Assembly: GCA_964603595.1 (NCBI GenBank)
Contig: CAZRVN010000005.1
Span: forward strand, 62,001 to 126,000
DNA length: 64,000 nt
Direction of reading: 5' to 3'
Source of the DNA: JAQVEM01 sp964603595
GTDB taxonomy: Bacteria; Actinomycetota; Humimicrobiia; Humimicrobiales; Humimicrobiaceae
Below, piece after piece: positions 53,948 through 63,315 of the stretch; within the stretch, counting starts at the first letter, position 1, and each line of letters starts with the position of its first letter. The notes beneath the pieces are model-generated. The model saw only the letters and a list, made by a program, of their open reading frames with translations, was not told the origin of the DNA and made no database searches. The position numbers were made by a program, and so were the translations under genes.

Positions 53948-55174
53948 ATGAAAAGATTTCTTGGAAACATAAAAATTGCATTCCAGGCCTTATTTTTAAA
54001 TAAGCTCCGCTCTTTTTTAACCATGCTGGGAATTATTATAGGAGTGGGGGCTGTAGTCGCAATGCTTTCAATCGGAACCGGTGCCCAGCAATCCGTAGTA
54101 GAGAGCGTCCAGGATATTGGCTCTAACCTCATTATAATATCTCCGGGAAATCTTGAAGGAGAGCAAAACATCAGGGCTTTAATGGGCACCCAGAAAGCTG
54201 AATTAAAGGCAGATGATCTTGAGGCAGTTGAAAGAGAAGCAACACTTATAACAGAAGTTGCACCTGTTGTTTTTAACTCATCAATTGTTTCCTACTCAAA
54301 TAAAAGCACCCTCTCAACCGTGTATGCTTCATCAGAAAATGGCCGGGAACTCTATAATATGAATGTAGACAGAGGCAAGTTTTACAGCAGGAGTGACGTC
54401 TCAAATGCGTCAAATGTTGCCGTAATTGGACAGTCTACTGTTAAGAAATTATTTGATAAGATAGACCCGATCGGGAAAATAATCAAGATTGATGGCAAAA
54501 ATTTTAAGGTAATAGGGACACTTGAAAGCAGGGGGACAGATATGTTTGGTAACGACCAGGACGATTTCATAAGTATCCCTGTAACTACTGCACAGAATAA
54601 ACTTTATGGAATGGATTCATATAATATGATACTCGCACAGAGCATAAGTGAAGAAAAAATAGAAGCTGCCAGTGAAGAGATAAAATCAATACTGAGAAAA
54701 CAAAGAGGTATAAGATTTGGTGAAAAAGATGATTTCAGTGTCCAGAATCAAACCCAGATACTTGGTGTCATATCTGTGATTACAGGTATTTTTACTATAG
54801 TTATAGCAGGTATAGCAAGCATATCTCTACTCGTTGGCGGTATTGGAATAATGAATATAATGCTTGTTTCCGTAACCGAAAGAACAAGGGAAATAGGAAT
54901 AAGAAAAGCAATAGGAGCCAAAAACAGGGACATACTAATCCAGTTCCTGGTAGAAAGTATAGTCTTAAGCATTACCGGAGGTATATTTGGTATCCTATTT
55001 GCAGTCCTTGTATCCGCTATACTGACCAGGTTCACCATCCTGGATACATCTATAACTATAATGCCGATAATTATCGCCCTGAGTTTCTCCACAGTAGTGG
55101 GCCTTTTCTTCGGCATTTACCCAGCAATGCGCGCTGCACGGCTTAACCCCATAGATGCATTAAGATACGAATAG
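53948..55174 (+). CDS. MacB-type ABC exporter permease
   Basis: A 408-residue mechanotransmission (type VII) permease: a first membrane helix after LRSFLTMLGIIIGVGAV, a long MacB extracellular domain (about residues 45-265), then three helices in the FtsX domain (IASISLLVGGIGIMNIMLVSVTERTREIGIRKAIGAK and after), ending NPIDALRYE. The last 216 bases of its extracellular domain coding region, and its last 81 bases, recur almost unchanged near 63 kb. Third gene of the macA-like operon. Confidence 0.94.
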   Translation: MKRFLGNIKIAFQALFLNKLRSFLTMLGIIIGVGAVVAMLSIGTGAQQSVVESVQDIGSNLIIISPGNLEGEQNIRALMGTQKAELKADDLEAVEREATLITEVAPVVFNSSIVSYSNKSTLSTVYASSENGRELYNMNVDRGKFYSRSDVSNASNVAVIGQSTVKKLFDKIDPIGKIIKIDGKNFKVIGTLESRGTDMFGNDQDDFISIPVTTAQNKLYGMDSYNMILAQSISEEKIEAASEEIKSILRKQRGIRFGEKDDFSVQNQTQILGVISVITGIFTIVIAGIASISLLVGGIGIMNIMLVSVTERTREIGIRKAIGAKNRDILIQFLVESIVLSITGGIFGILFAVLVSAILTRFTILDTSITIMPIIIALSFSTVVGLFFGIYPAMRAARLNPIDALRYE

Positions 55175-55554
55175 AGTAATATAGTTACTTTAATAATTTA
55201 AGATATGAATGTAATATGTAAATCAATGATACAGCTAAAATTGCATATATAATAATTAAAATATAATTTAAACAAAACTCTACTAATCTATATTCAGTAC
55301 AGTACTTTGATACAATCCGGGTGAAGCCGTAATTAATTTTTTAGGCTTCAAAAGCTATTGGGCTCTGCAAGTCTTGATACTATAAAAATTTTTATTAATC
55401 TAAGCAGCTCAAATATGCTAAAAGTTATAGGCAGGTTATAGAAAGGCATATTGCTGATTGTATATTTAAAGGTTAATGATATAGAATTACGGGACCATCT
55501 TTTTAAATAAGAAGATCTATGATTTGCTGCAAGCCGCATACAAAAATTCATTTG
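55175..55554. other. Gap with a doubtful glycosyltransferase-like remnant
   Basis: No gene is well supported in these 380 bases. On the minus strand a frame at 55348-55551 (67 codons) reads LKRWSRNSISLTFKYTISNMPFYNLPITFSIFELLR in part, reminiscent of the membrane-near end of family 2 glycosyltransferases. It may be a fragment. A weak six-base-pair hairpin lies near 55323-55349. I see nothing else. Confidence 0.25.
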
Positions 55555-56181
55555 TCAAATAATACCCATATGACTTAATGCATAACTAAGTTCAGCTGGA
55601 TTATTAAGATGAATTGTACCGAATCCGAGCTTTTCTGCTGCCTCTATATTAGCTCTAGCATCATCTATAAATATCGATTCTCTTGGTTTAATACCATTTT
55701 TTTCAACCAGTTTTAAATATATTGAACGGTATGGCTTTAATAATTTAACAAAAGCCGAAACTACTCCATCATCAAATAGTTTAAAAAACTTAAACTGCTC
55801 GCGTATCGTCAAGAATGCTTTTTTATGAAAGTTGGATAGGAAATATAGCTTATATCTTCTATTTTTTAATTCATTTAAAATCTCTACGTTACAATCTATG
55901 GATTTATACATATTGGGGTAATTATCTATAAACTTGCTTAAAATATATTTATACTTTTTATTCCTGCTTATTATCACCTCCTTGGCTTCATCTCTTGTAA
56001 TTATACCAATATCAAGGTATGCCCATTCCTTGCTTAAGAAAAATTTATCTCTTACAAGCTCTACTTCCACATTGTTAAGTCCCTCACTTTTTAAATACCA
56101 GTCCGGATCAAACCTAACAAGCACATCTCCCAGATCAAATATTATGTTTTTTATATTTTGCCCTATTTTGCCCCCCCCCAC
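55555..56181 (-). CDS. HAD-superfamily phosphatase (YihX-like)
   Basis: A 208-residue haloacid-dehalogenase-fold hydrolase. Motif I is NIIFDLGDVLVRFDP, motif II LYFLSNF, the Lys of motif III is in KLLKPYRSIY and motif IV is IFIDDARANIEAA. The DLGDVL motif I is that of YihX-type sugar-phosphate phosphatases. The only start in reach is GTG at 56181, embedded at the edge of a run of nine G. It follows the response regulator gene by nine bases and is the last gene of the importer/two-component operon. Confidence 0.85.
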   Translation of the reverse strand: MGGGKIGQNIKNIIFDLGDVLVRFDPDWYLKSEGLNNVEVELVRDKFFLSKEWAYLDIGIITRDEAKEVIISRNKKYKYILSKFIDNYPNMYKSIDCNVEILNELKNRRYKLYFLSNFHKKAFLTIREQFKFFKLFDDGVVSAFVKLLKPYRSIYLKLVEKNGIKPRESIFIDDARANIEAAEKLGFGTIHLNNPAELSYALSHMGII

Positions 56182-56190
56182 CAGTGATTT

Positions 56191-56997
56191 TCATTCATCT
56201 TTACCTTTAATAAAGCATCGTTTTTTAATAAATTCCGATGGAGAGCACCCTATATATTTTTTAAACACAGAAATAAAATATCTGTATTCCTCAAAACCTA
56301 CCATATGTGCTATTTTATAGATTTTATATTCTTTTTCTTTAATATACTCAATAGATTTTTGTATGCGATATTTATTTAGAAAATCAGTAAAGGTCATACC
56401 GATTGATTTTTTAAACACCCTTGCCAAATAACTTACACTTACAAGTAATTCTTCAGAAAGATCTTCAAGACTGATTTTATATTCATAGTTTGCTATGATA
56501 TGCTCAATTATCCTATTCACATACTTGGAATATTGGTCATCCTTTTTTAAATACAACTCCATATTAAGCAGTTTGAGATTACCCATATCTTTTACTGTTT
56601 TAATTACATAAAAAAAATCTTTCTTCTTTTTTATTTCTGCCGACACTTTTTTTATGGCACTTTTCAGTTTATCTTCATCTATGGGTTTGAGTATATACTT
56701 GAAAACATCTAAATCTATAGCTTTTTTAGCAAATTTAAAATCCTCATACCCCGATATTATTATCGTTTCAAAATTAATTTTTCTCTTTAGCTTCCTGACC
56801 ATATCCAACCCGCTCATATAAGGCATTTTAATATCAGCAATTACTATATCTGGTTTCGACTTTTTAATAATATCAAGTCCCTCTAATCCATCCCCGGCTT
56901 CTCCAACTACGATACAATTCATTGAAGCCCAATCAATTGTATATACCAGCCCTTTTCTGATCATTGCTTCATCTTCTACTATAACAACCTTTAACAT
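56191..56997 (-). CDS. Response regulator, YesN-like (receiver plus AraC-type HTH)
   Basis: A 268-residue regulator. The receiver domain (residues 1-120) has the phospho-accepting Asp55 in VIADIKMPYMSG, the acidic pair near residues 8-10, and KPID with the conserved Lys. The C-terminal AraC/XylS domain (about 165-265) has two HTH units (ISLEDLSEELLVSVSYLARVFKK; YKIAHMVGFEEYRYFISVFKK). It pairs with the YesM-like kinase upstream. Such pairs control nearby binding-protein ABC transporters, here the importer at 58.7-62.7 kb. Confidence 0.94.
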   Translation of the reverse strand: MLKVVIVEDEAMIRKGLVYTIDWASMNCIVVGEAGDGLEGLDIIKKSKPDIVIADIKMPYMSGLDMVRKLKRKINFETIIISGYEDFKFAKKAIDLDVFKYILKPIDEDKLKSAIKKVSAEIKKKKDFFYVIKTVKDMGNLKLLNMELYLKKDDQYSKYVNRIIEHIIANYEYKISLEDLSEELLVSVSYLARVFKKSIGMTFTDFLNKYRIQKSIEYIKEKEYKIYKIAHMVGFEEYRYFISVFKKYIGCSPSEFIKKRCFIKGKDE

Positions 56998-57012
56998 TAT
57001 GCTGACATCTCC

Positions 57013-58713
57013 TTACTTTTTTATAAACGGCAACCTGATGAATACGGTAGTGCCTACATCCTTTTCACTTTCAATTGTTAATCCGTATTTCTTACCATAT
57101 TTTAACTTAATTCTCTTGTTCGTATTACCCAGGCCTACATGTTCACTCCCTGTATAATCTTCTTCTAACGACTTATTTATTTTTTCCAGTAATTTTTTGC
57201 CTATTCCTTCGCCATCATCTTTTACTTCTATCACCAAGTTATTATCTTCAGCATAGCATTTCACATCGATTTTTAACTTTTTCTTGTTTTTAAAGTTATG
57301 GAGAATACTGTTCTCAATTAAAGGCTGGATAATCAATTTTGGAATTAAACAGTTTCTTACTTTCTTATCAAATTTGATATCATAGTTAAAGCTGTCTCCA
57401 TATCTGTATTTCAGCAATAACAGGTAGTCGAAAACATACCGGATATCGTCCTTAAATATTACTTCCTCATATTTCTGACTAACACTATACCTTAAAATAT
57501 TACCCAGGCTCACTATCATTTCTACCGACATATCCGGGTCAATTCTAACCATATATTTTAGGGATTCAAGTGTATTGTATAAAAAATGAGGATTAAATTG
57601 AGATTGAAGCTGCTTGATCTCGCCCACCTTTGTTCTTATGGCATTCTCCTCATTTTTCTTCATCAGTCTCTTTATTTCCACTATGGTTTTATTATAGTAA
57701 TTTCCAAGTTTTTCGAACTCATCATTCGTTTTTATATTAACCATCCGGCCAAAATTTCCGTTTCTTGTCTCCTCCATTACTTCCAATAAATCATCTATCG
57801 GTCTAATTAAATTTTTTGAAAAAATTCTTATTGCTAAATATAAGACAGCTGCCAATATTAAAAACAGAACAGAAAAACTTATAAATCCTTTTAAGATAAA
57901 TTCATCTATATGCCCAATCTGAATCATAGTATATATGTTAATTTCACCATCCATGATTGATTTTTTATAAATTGAATATTTTGTATTCTCATCCCTGACA
58001 TATATGTTATTAGATATTTCTGGCTTGAATTTGTTCACTTTATTCAAAAACGATTCGTTTGTGAATACTATAGCGTTATCATAACAATCAGTAGCAATGA
58101 ATACCTCGATATGTTTTTGATCGATTATTTCAATTATTTCAGATTCAATTAAATCAAATATTATATAACCTATTATCCTGCCATCTTGCACTACAGGTTT
58201 TCCCATCGAATAGACAGTTTTGATGCTTTCAGAAATCAGCTGCCGGTCGATATGAGCGGAAACATCTTCTTCGTAATAGTGCATTTTTCTGAGTATGCCC
58301 CAGAGTATTTTATCCTGTACACGATAATCTTCCTCTATTCTTCTGTTACTTAACATAGCCAGCCCATCTTCATCAGTAATAACAAATAAGCTTTTAATTT
58401 CATGCCCATTTATAATCCCATAAATATCTTCATACAGTTGCCTTTCTATAGCTCCATCCTCGTGATTTTGCAACAATGCTTTTAGTGATTCGGATTCAGA
58501 CAGACTTTTTATTTCTCCCTTATAGTTTATTAACTCATTCTCAACCAAGTTGGAAATATGGATATTTTTAGAATTATTTTCCCCATAAATTGATTCTCTT
58601 TCATGGTAGGTTAATATGAAAAAAAACAGAAAGAATAATAAGAAGACTGGTATTAAAGCATACAGAATAAACATTTTTCTCATTTTTGCTCTTAATACCT
58701 TTTTTCTTTTCAT
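57013..58713 (-). CDS. YesM-like sensor histidine kinase
   Basis: A 566-residue membrane kinase. It has a first helix (about residues 11-34), an extracellular dCache-like sensor region to about 275, a second helix (275-298), a HAMP linker, then a His_kinase domain (QFNPHFLYNTLESLKYMV with the phosphorylated His) and HATPase (VEVKDDGEGIGKKLLEKIN; GLGNTNKRIKLKYG). The type is that of YesM/LytS-like kinases, with a large extracytoplasmic domain for a ligand or binding protein. Partner gene is the AraC-type regulator just downstream. Confidence 0.93.
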   Translation of the reverse strand: MKRKKVLRAKMRKMFILYALIPVFLLFFLFFFILTYHERESIYGENNSKNIHISNLVENELINYKGEIKSLSESESLKALLQNHEDGAIERQLYEDIYGIINGHEIKSLFVITDEDGLAMLSNRRIEEDYRVQDKILWGILRKMHYYEEDVSAHIDRQLISESIKTVYSMGKPVVQDGRIIGYIIFDLIESEIIEIIDQKHIEVFIATDCYDNAIVFTNESFLNKVNKFKPEISNNIYVRDENTKYSIYKKSIMDGEINIYTMIQIGHIDEFILKGFISFSVLFLILAAVLYLAIRIFSKNLIRPIDDLLEVMEETRNGNFGRMVNIKTNDEFEKLGNYYNKTIVEIKRLMKKNEENAIRTKVGEIKQLQSQFNPHFLYNTLESLKYMVRIDPDMSVEMIVSLGNILRYSVSQKYEEVIFKDDIRYVFDYLLLLKYRYGDSFNYDIKFDKKVRNCLIPKLIIQPLIENSILHNFKNKKKLKIDVKCYAEDNNLVIEVKDDGEGIGKKLLEKINKSLEEDYTGSEHVGLGNTNKRIKLKYGKKYGLTIESEKDVGTTVFIRLPFIKK

Positions 58714-58749
58714 TACTTTATCCAGGAAATTAGATATTCTGTAACATTT

Positions 58750-60399
58750 CTACAAGCTTATTTCTTCCCGTCCCGTTAATTTAAAGAATAGCATTAATGC
58801 TACAACAGTAGTGCCTATTAATATTGTAGAAATCGCAGCTGCAGTACCGAAGCTTGTTCTGATTACTTCTACATAAATCGCTACCGCCATGGTCTTTGTA
58901 CTTCCAGAATACAGTATAATTGATGAGCTCAGCTCGCAAATAGCTCTTATCCAAGCAAGTATAGCACCGGAAAATATCCCCGGCAACATCATAACCGCAG
59001 TTATCTTAAAGAAGGTTTTGGCAGGTGGGTATCCCAAACTTATTGAAGCCTCTTCAATACTTGGATCAATTTGATAAAGTATAGCTGTGCTTGAACGTAT
59101 TATTGTGGGAGTTCTCCTTATCACTAAGGATAATATTATTATAGCCGCCGTACCACTTAGTACCAATGGTTTGCTATTAAATGTAATCAGATAAGTTATT
59201 CCAATTACGGTTCCCGGTATTATGTAAGGAAGCATAACCATGGTATCCAGCATATTACTGCTAAAACTCTTTCTCCTTACTGAGAGATAGGAAATAAATA
59301 ATGTAATAATAATCATTATTATTACAGCTATTATGCTGAATATGAATGAGTTTTGAATGGAATCTCCCATTCTCCTCATTACAGTGGTATAGCTGTTAAA
59401 ACTATATCCACCGGTAAATATAGGTCCGTTGGTTTCTAAAAATGATGTATACACAACCATTATCTGCGGAATAGTAGCCAGAGCCACTATCACATAGCAA
59501 TATAAATAGGCAAAGAATTTTTTACTTCCCCTGAGCTCCCTGGTTTCTACCGGCCTCAGGGCACTCATTTCATATGTTCTCTTGTTTACCACATACTTCT
59601 GTAAATAAAAAACCACTATAATAAATAATACTATTAAAACACTTATTGCAGACGCAAAGCCGGCACTTCCTCCAACTTCTCCAACAAATTCAGAATATAT
59701 CAAAACCGGCATGGTAATATAACCTTCCCCCAGTATCATTGGGGTTCCAAAATCTGCCAGTGCTGTCATAAACACCAGCAAAGCTCCTCCAAGCATTGTT
59801 GGCATTATAAGCGGAAATGTTACTGTCAGTATCTTTCTTATATTTGTGCTGCCCAGACTTTCAGCTGCCTCCTCAAGTGAAGAGTCGATACTTTTTAATG
59901 CACCTGATACATATAGGTATATATAAGGAAATAATTTTAAAACAAATACTAAAAGTATACCCTTAAATCCATAAATGGAAGGTATATTTATCCCAATATA
60001 AGACAAGATTTTTGTAATGGCACCACTTCTACCTAAGAGCATAATCCATGAGTAAGCGCCAATGAAAGGCGGGGAAAGTAATGAAATGACTATAAGTATC
60101 GCCAGAAACCTTTTTCCTCTAATTCTAAACCTTGTCATTATGTAAGCAAGTGGTGCACCTACTAGGACCGTTAGAATTGTTGCCAGGGAACTAACCGACA
60201 TGCTATTTCTGAAAGCTTTGAAATAGTAACTCCTTGAAAAGAATTCTTTATAATATTCCAGTGAAAATATACCGCTTTCAGCATTAAAAAAACTGCCCTT
60301 AAACAGATTAAACATAGGGTATACCAAAAAAAATGCCAGCATAATAAACATGAATATTTTTATTATCAGCCAAAAATCCAGATTAGCTTTTTTTAGCAT
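58750..60399 (-). CDS. Fused ABC importer permease (FbpB/AfuB type)
   Basis: A 549-residue permease with two six-helix halves and two EAA loops: SLEEAAESLGSTNIRKILTV near residue 170 and SIEEASISLGYPPAKTFFKI near 450. This is the double layout of FbpB, AfuB and ThiP. Starts inside the last codons of the ATPase gene, which is upstream on the minus strand. The three genes binding protein, ATPase and permease make one importer; its substrate is discussed under the binding protein. Confidence 0.92.
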   Translation of the reverse strand: MLKKANLDFWLIIKIFMFIMLAFFLVYPMFNLFKGSFFNAESGIFSLEYYKEFFSRSYYFKAFRNSMSVSSLATILTVLVGAPLAYIMTRFRIRGKRFLAILIVISLLSPPFIGAYSWIMLLGRSGAITKILSYIGINIPSIYGFKGILLVFVLKLFPYIYLYVSGALKSIDSSLEEAAESLGSTNIRKILTVTFPLIMPTMLGGALLVFMTALADFGTPMILGEGYITMPVLIYSEFVGEVGGSAGFASAISVLIVLFIIVVFYLQKYVVNKRTYEMSALRPVETRELRGSKKFFAYLYCYVIVALATIPQIMVVYTSFLETNGPIFTGGYSFNSYTTVMRRMGDSIQNSFIFSIIAVIIMIIITLFISYLSVRRKSFSSNMLDTMVMLPYIIPGTVIGITYLITFNSKPLVLSGTAAIIILSLVIRRTPTIIRSSTAILYQIDPSIEEASISLGYPPAKTFFKITAVMMLPGIFSGAILAWIRAICELSSSIILYSGSTKTMAVAIYVEVIRTSFGTAAAISTILIGTTVVALMLFFKLTGREEISL

Positions 60400-61492
60400 A
60401 AGTATTATCCTTTAAAATCAGATTATTTTCCCCTGTCTCATTAAAAATATTACTCCTTTCCTCAGCTCCAATCGATAAGTGAACTGTCTCTCCTTTGGGA
60501 ATAATCTTTCTCATATTAGTTATATCCTGTGTAACTAATATACTTGATCCTTTATCAAGTAAAATTTCATAGTTTATACGCTGTCCTAAAAAAGTACTCA
60601 GTATTACTTTTCCTTTTAAGCCCACTCCATTTTTATTGAAAATTAAATCTTCGGGTCTTACAGCTACCTTAACAGCCTGACTTCCCCCGTACATTTTATT
60701 TAACCTAACCCTGTATTCATCATTGAATAGAATATTTGAAATACCATCTTCAACAACAAGCTTGGCGTCAAAGATATTAGAATGCCCTATAAAAGTAGCA
60801 ACAAAAACATTCACCGGCCTCAGGTATATATCTTCCGGTGTGCCAATCTGCAATATTTTTCCATCATTCATAACGGCAATCCTGTCAGATATGGCCAAAG
60901 CTTCTTCCTGGTCGTGTGTAACATAGATTGTCGTAATGCCTATTCTATTCTGGATCTTCTTTATTGCTACACGCATTTCCACTCGCAGTTTTGCGTCCAG
61001 GTTTGATAATGGCTCATCCATTAAGAGCACATTCGGATGTATTACTATCGCCCTGGCCAGTGCTACACGCTGTTGTTGCCCACCTGATAAGTTTTTAGGA
61101 TATTTATCCCTCCATTTTTCTATCTGGACAATCTTCAGTATTTCATCAACCCTTTGCTTAATTTGCTCCTTATCAAATCTTTTTACTTTTAAGCCGAAAG
61201 CAACATTGCCATACACTGTCATATGCGGAAATATAGCATAGTTTTGAAATACCATACCGATATTTCTTTTATGAGGAGAGGTTCTATTGATTACTCTGTC
61301 ATCAATAAAAACCTCTCCCCCCTCTATACTGTTAAAACCTGCAAGCATGCGTAGTATTGTGGTCTTGCCGCAGCCCGATGGCCCAAGCAGCGTAAAAAAT
61401 TCTCCTTCTTTTACACCAAAGGACAAACCGTTGATTACTGTAACATCTCCATATTTTTTTGTAGTATTCTTAAAATTTATAGTCACAGACAT
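60383..61492 (-). CDS. ABC importer ATPase (FbpC/PotA type)
   Basis: A 369-residue ATPase: Walker A GPSGCGKTTILR, the signature LSGGQQQRVALARAI, Walker B VLLMDEPLSNLD, then a C-terminal TOBE-like domain (about residues 240-355; VKVAVRPEDLIFNKNGV). Length and C-terminal domain are those of the CUT/FbpC/PotA group. It overlaps the permease gene by 17 bases and follows the binding-protein gene by about 100 bases. Confidence 0.94.
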   Translation of the reverse strand: MSVTINFKNTTKKYGDVTVINGLSFGVKEGEFFTLLGPSGCGKTTILRMLAGFNSIEGGEVFIDDRVINRTSPHKRNIGMVFQNYAIFPHMTVYGNVAFGLKVKRFDKEQIKQRVDEILKIVQIEKWRDKYPKNLSGGQQQRVALARAIVIHPNVLLMDEPLSNLDAKLRVEMRVAIKKIQNRIGITTIYVTHDQEEALAISDRIAVMNDGKILQIGTPEDIYLRPVNVFVATFIGHSNIFDAKLVVEDGISNILFNDEYRVRLNKMYGGSQAVKVAVRPEDLIFNKNGVGLKGKVILSTFLGQRINYEILLDKGSSILVTQDITNMRKIIPKGETVHLSIGAEERSNIFNETGENNLILKDNTYAKKS

Positions 61493-61590
61493 TTTTTAAT
61501 CCCCACTCTCTACGCATTTTTTATTGCTGTTGGTGAAGCACAGGCACAGTATCTCGTTGACCAGTGGTACCGATAATCCACCTTATAACT

Positions 61591-62733
61591 TTATCTGGTA
61601 AATATATCTCTGTATTGTTCCAGTATATTTTCCTTATTTTCCGCAACCCACTCGAGGTCGTCAAATATTAAATAAATATCATCTAGGGCTTTTAGACCTT
61701 CTGCAGGTTCAACATCTGCTCTTACCGGTCGCCTGTTTAATTCACTTGAAATTTTAGCCTGAGTTTCATAAGCAATAGTAAAATCTATAAATGCCTTAGC
61801 ATTTTCTAAATTTTTTGCACCCTTGATAATAGCAGTGCAGTCAGGCTTAATAATAGTACCTTCTACAGGATAAACAATCTCTACTGGTGCTCCTGCAGCA
61901 TAGTACTCAGCTGCTCCCATCTCATAGGTCAACCCTACAAAATACTCACCATCTGAAACACCCTTGGGTACTGCAGATGAGCTATCCAGCAATTTACCGT
62001 CTAATTGTTCGATTAATTGTTCAACATAGTCCCATCCTGCCTCAGGATCGCCTTCACCCATTGCAAATAACTGATTAACTACTTGCTCGAAAGACGATGA
62101 GGACTTCTCTGGGTCTGCATTTGCAATCTTGCCTTTTAGCTCAGGATTCAATAGACTTTCGTATCCGTCTATTCCAAGGTCACCAGCCAGGTTTGTGTTT
62201 AGTACTATTACACTCGGTATAGCAGTAAATCTGGTAATGCTACCTTCAACATTTTGAAAGTCTTCGAATAGATCCGCGTCGTTTTCAGATACGTATGGTT
62301 CAAAATACTCAGAATCAGGACTCAGTGCTGATATTGTTCCTCCCCACATAATGTCCCCCTGAGGATTTTCACTTTCTGCTTCAATCCTAGTCAGCAGTTC
62401 GCCAGTACCGGCCGCTATTACTTCGACTTCAATCCCGGTCTGACTCTCGAACTCTACAACTAAAGGATCAAGGAACTCAAGCTTGTGAGAAGAGTAGACA
62501 ATCAGTTCCTTACTGACATCTTCGTCTTTTTCAGTAACTGCTGCTTCTTCAGTACCTGCTGCTTCTTCAGTGCCTGCTGCTTCTTCAGTACCTGCTGCTT
62601 CTTCAGTGCCTGCTGCTTCTTCAGTACCTGCTGCTTCTTTTGGTTCTTCTTCCTTACAGCTAACAAGAGAGAAGCTACAAATTATTGCTACGACTAATAA
62701 AACTACTACCGCTAATAACGTTAACCTTTTCAT
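61591..62733 (-). CDS. FbpA/AfuA-type solute-binding lipoprotein with tandem-repeat linker
   Basis: A 380-residue binding lipoprotein: lipobox VSC (Cys26), a linker of six near-identical six-residue units (about residues 32-67), then the two-lobed binding fold (KELIVYSSHKLEFLDPLV; GDIMWGGTISAL; KGKIANADPEKSSSS; FVGLTYEMGAAEYYAAG; ISSELNRRPVRAD). The Tyr-Tyr iron ligands of FbpA, expected in the GLVNHYY-like segment, are not at the matching place (GLTYEMG), and the promoter has no metal operator. So the ligand may be an anion such as a sugar phosphate, as for AfuA. AAGGAGG precedes the ATG. Confidence 0.88.
   Translation of the reverse strand: MKRLTLLAVVVLLVVAIICSFSLVSCKEEEPKEAAGTEEAAGTEEAAGTEEAAGTEEAAGTEEAAVTEKDEDVSKELIVYSSHKLEFLDPLVVEFESQTGIEVEVIAAGTGELLTRIEAESENPQGDIMWGGTISALSPDSEYFEPYVSENDADLFEDFQNVEGSITRFTAIPSVIVLNTNLAGDLGIDGYESLLNPELKGKIANADPEKSSSSFEQVVNQLFAMGEGDPEAGWDYVEQLIEQLDGKLLDSSSAVPKGVSDGEYFVGLTYEMGAAEYYAAGAPVEIVYPVEGTIIKPDCTAIIKGAKNLENAKAFIDFTIAYETQAKISSELNRRPVRADVEPAEGLKALDDIYLIFDDLEWVAENKENILEQYRDIFTR
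62533..62640. repeat. Tandem repeat of 18 bases, six copies, in the binding-protein linker
   Basis: Six copies of an 18-base unit (consensus AGTACCTGCTGCTTCTTC on the plus strand) encode Glu-Ala-Ala-Gly-Thr-Glu-like repeats. Copies two to six alternate ACC and GCC at one place, suggesting growth by a doubled 36-base step. Confidence 0.9.
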
Positions 62734-62828
62734 TTAGCCTCCTTAATTTATTAATATTATTCTTTTACAAATTATTTTTAATTTTTCATTGTTATCCTCC
62801 TTTGTAAAATATTTAACATTATCTAAAA

Positions 62829-62857
62829 ATTATAAAATTCGCTAATTGTCTTTACAA
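62829..62857 (-). promoter_or_regulatory. Promoter of the importer/two-component operon
   Basis: On the minus strand TTGTAA at 62857-62852 and a perfect TATAAT at 62834-62829 with a 17-base spacer. The predicted start near 62822 gives a leader of roughly 90 bases before the binding-protein ATG. Confidence 0.55.
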
Positions 62858-62934
62858 TGATATATAAAATTAAATTGTATAGTATTCTGAACTGTATCAA
62901 TTTCAAAAAATAGCTATTCTTAGTAACTCAATAA

Positions 62935-63231
62935 ATAGACCCTATAAGGAAAATAATTAAGATTGATGGTAAAAATTTTAAAGTAATAGGGACACTTGAA
63001 AGCAGGGGGACAGATATGTTTGGTAACGACCGGGACGATTTCATAAGTATCCCTGTAACTACTGCACAGAACAAACTGTATGGAATGGATTCATATAATA
63101 TGATTCTCTCACAGAGTGTCAGTGAGGAAAAAATAGAAGATGCAAGTGAAGTAGTGGGCCTTTTCTTCGGCATTTACCCAGCAATGCGCGCTGCACGGCT
63201 TAACCCCATAGATGCTCTTAGATACGAGTAA
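62935..63231 (+). pseudogene. Truncated second copy of the MacB-type permease 3' end, with an in-frame deletion
   Basis: 62935-63150 matches 54461-54676 of the intact permease gene, and 63151-63231 matches 55094-55174, both with only scattered substitutions. The 417 bases between are missing (139 codons, in frame), and the first 513 bases of the gene are also absent. The remaining frame is open from before 62935 to the stop, with KNFKVIGTLESRGTDMFGND and the ending NPIDALRYE. The three membrane helices of the C-terminal domain are gone, so it cannot be a working permease. No start or ribosome binding site is convincing. Confidence 0.88.
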
Positions 63232-63315
63232 TATAAATTTATATTAATAGTTAAGCTATACTTCCGGTATGTTGCCTAAAGAGAGATTGTATATAATTTC
63301 CGGGGATGTAACTTA

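Noticed and set aside
55348..55551. A complete small gene
   Set aside because: No ribosome binding site and no known short family; at most a fragment.
62533..62640. Short tandem repeats as a CRISPR array
   Set aside because: Units are contiguous, without spacers, and encode a protein linker.
61591..62733. Plain annotation as an Fe3+ importer
   Set aside because: The Tyr ligands are not in the expected place and there is no metal operator; kept as a family name only.
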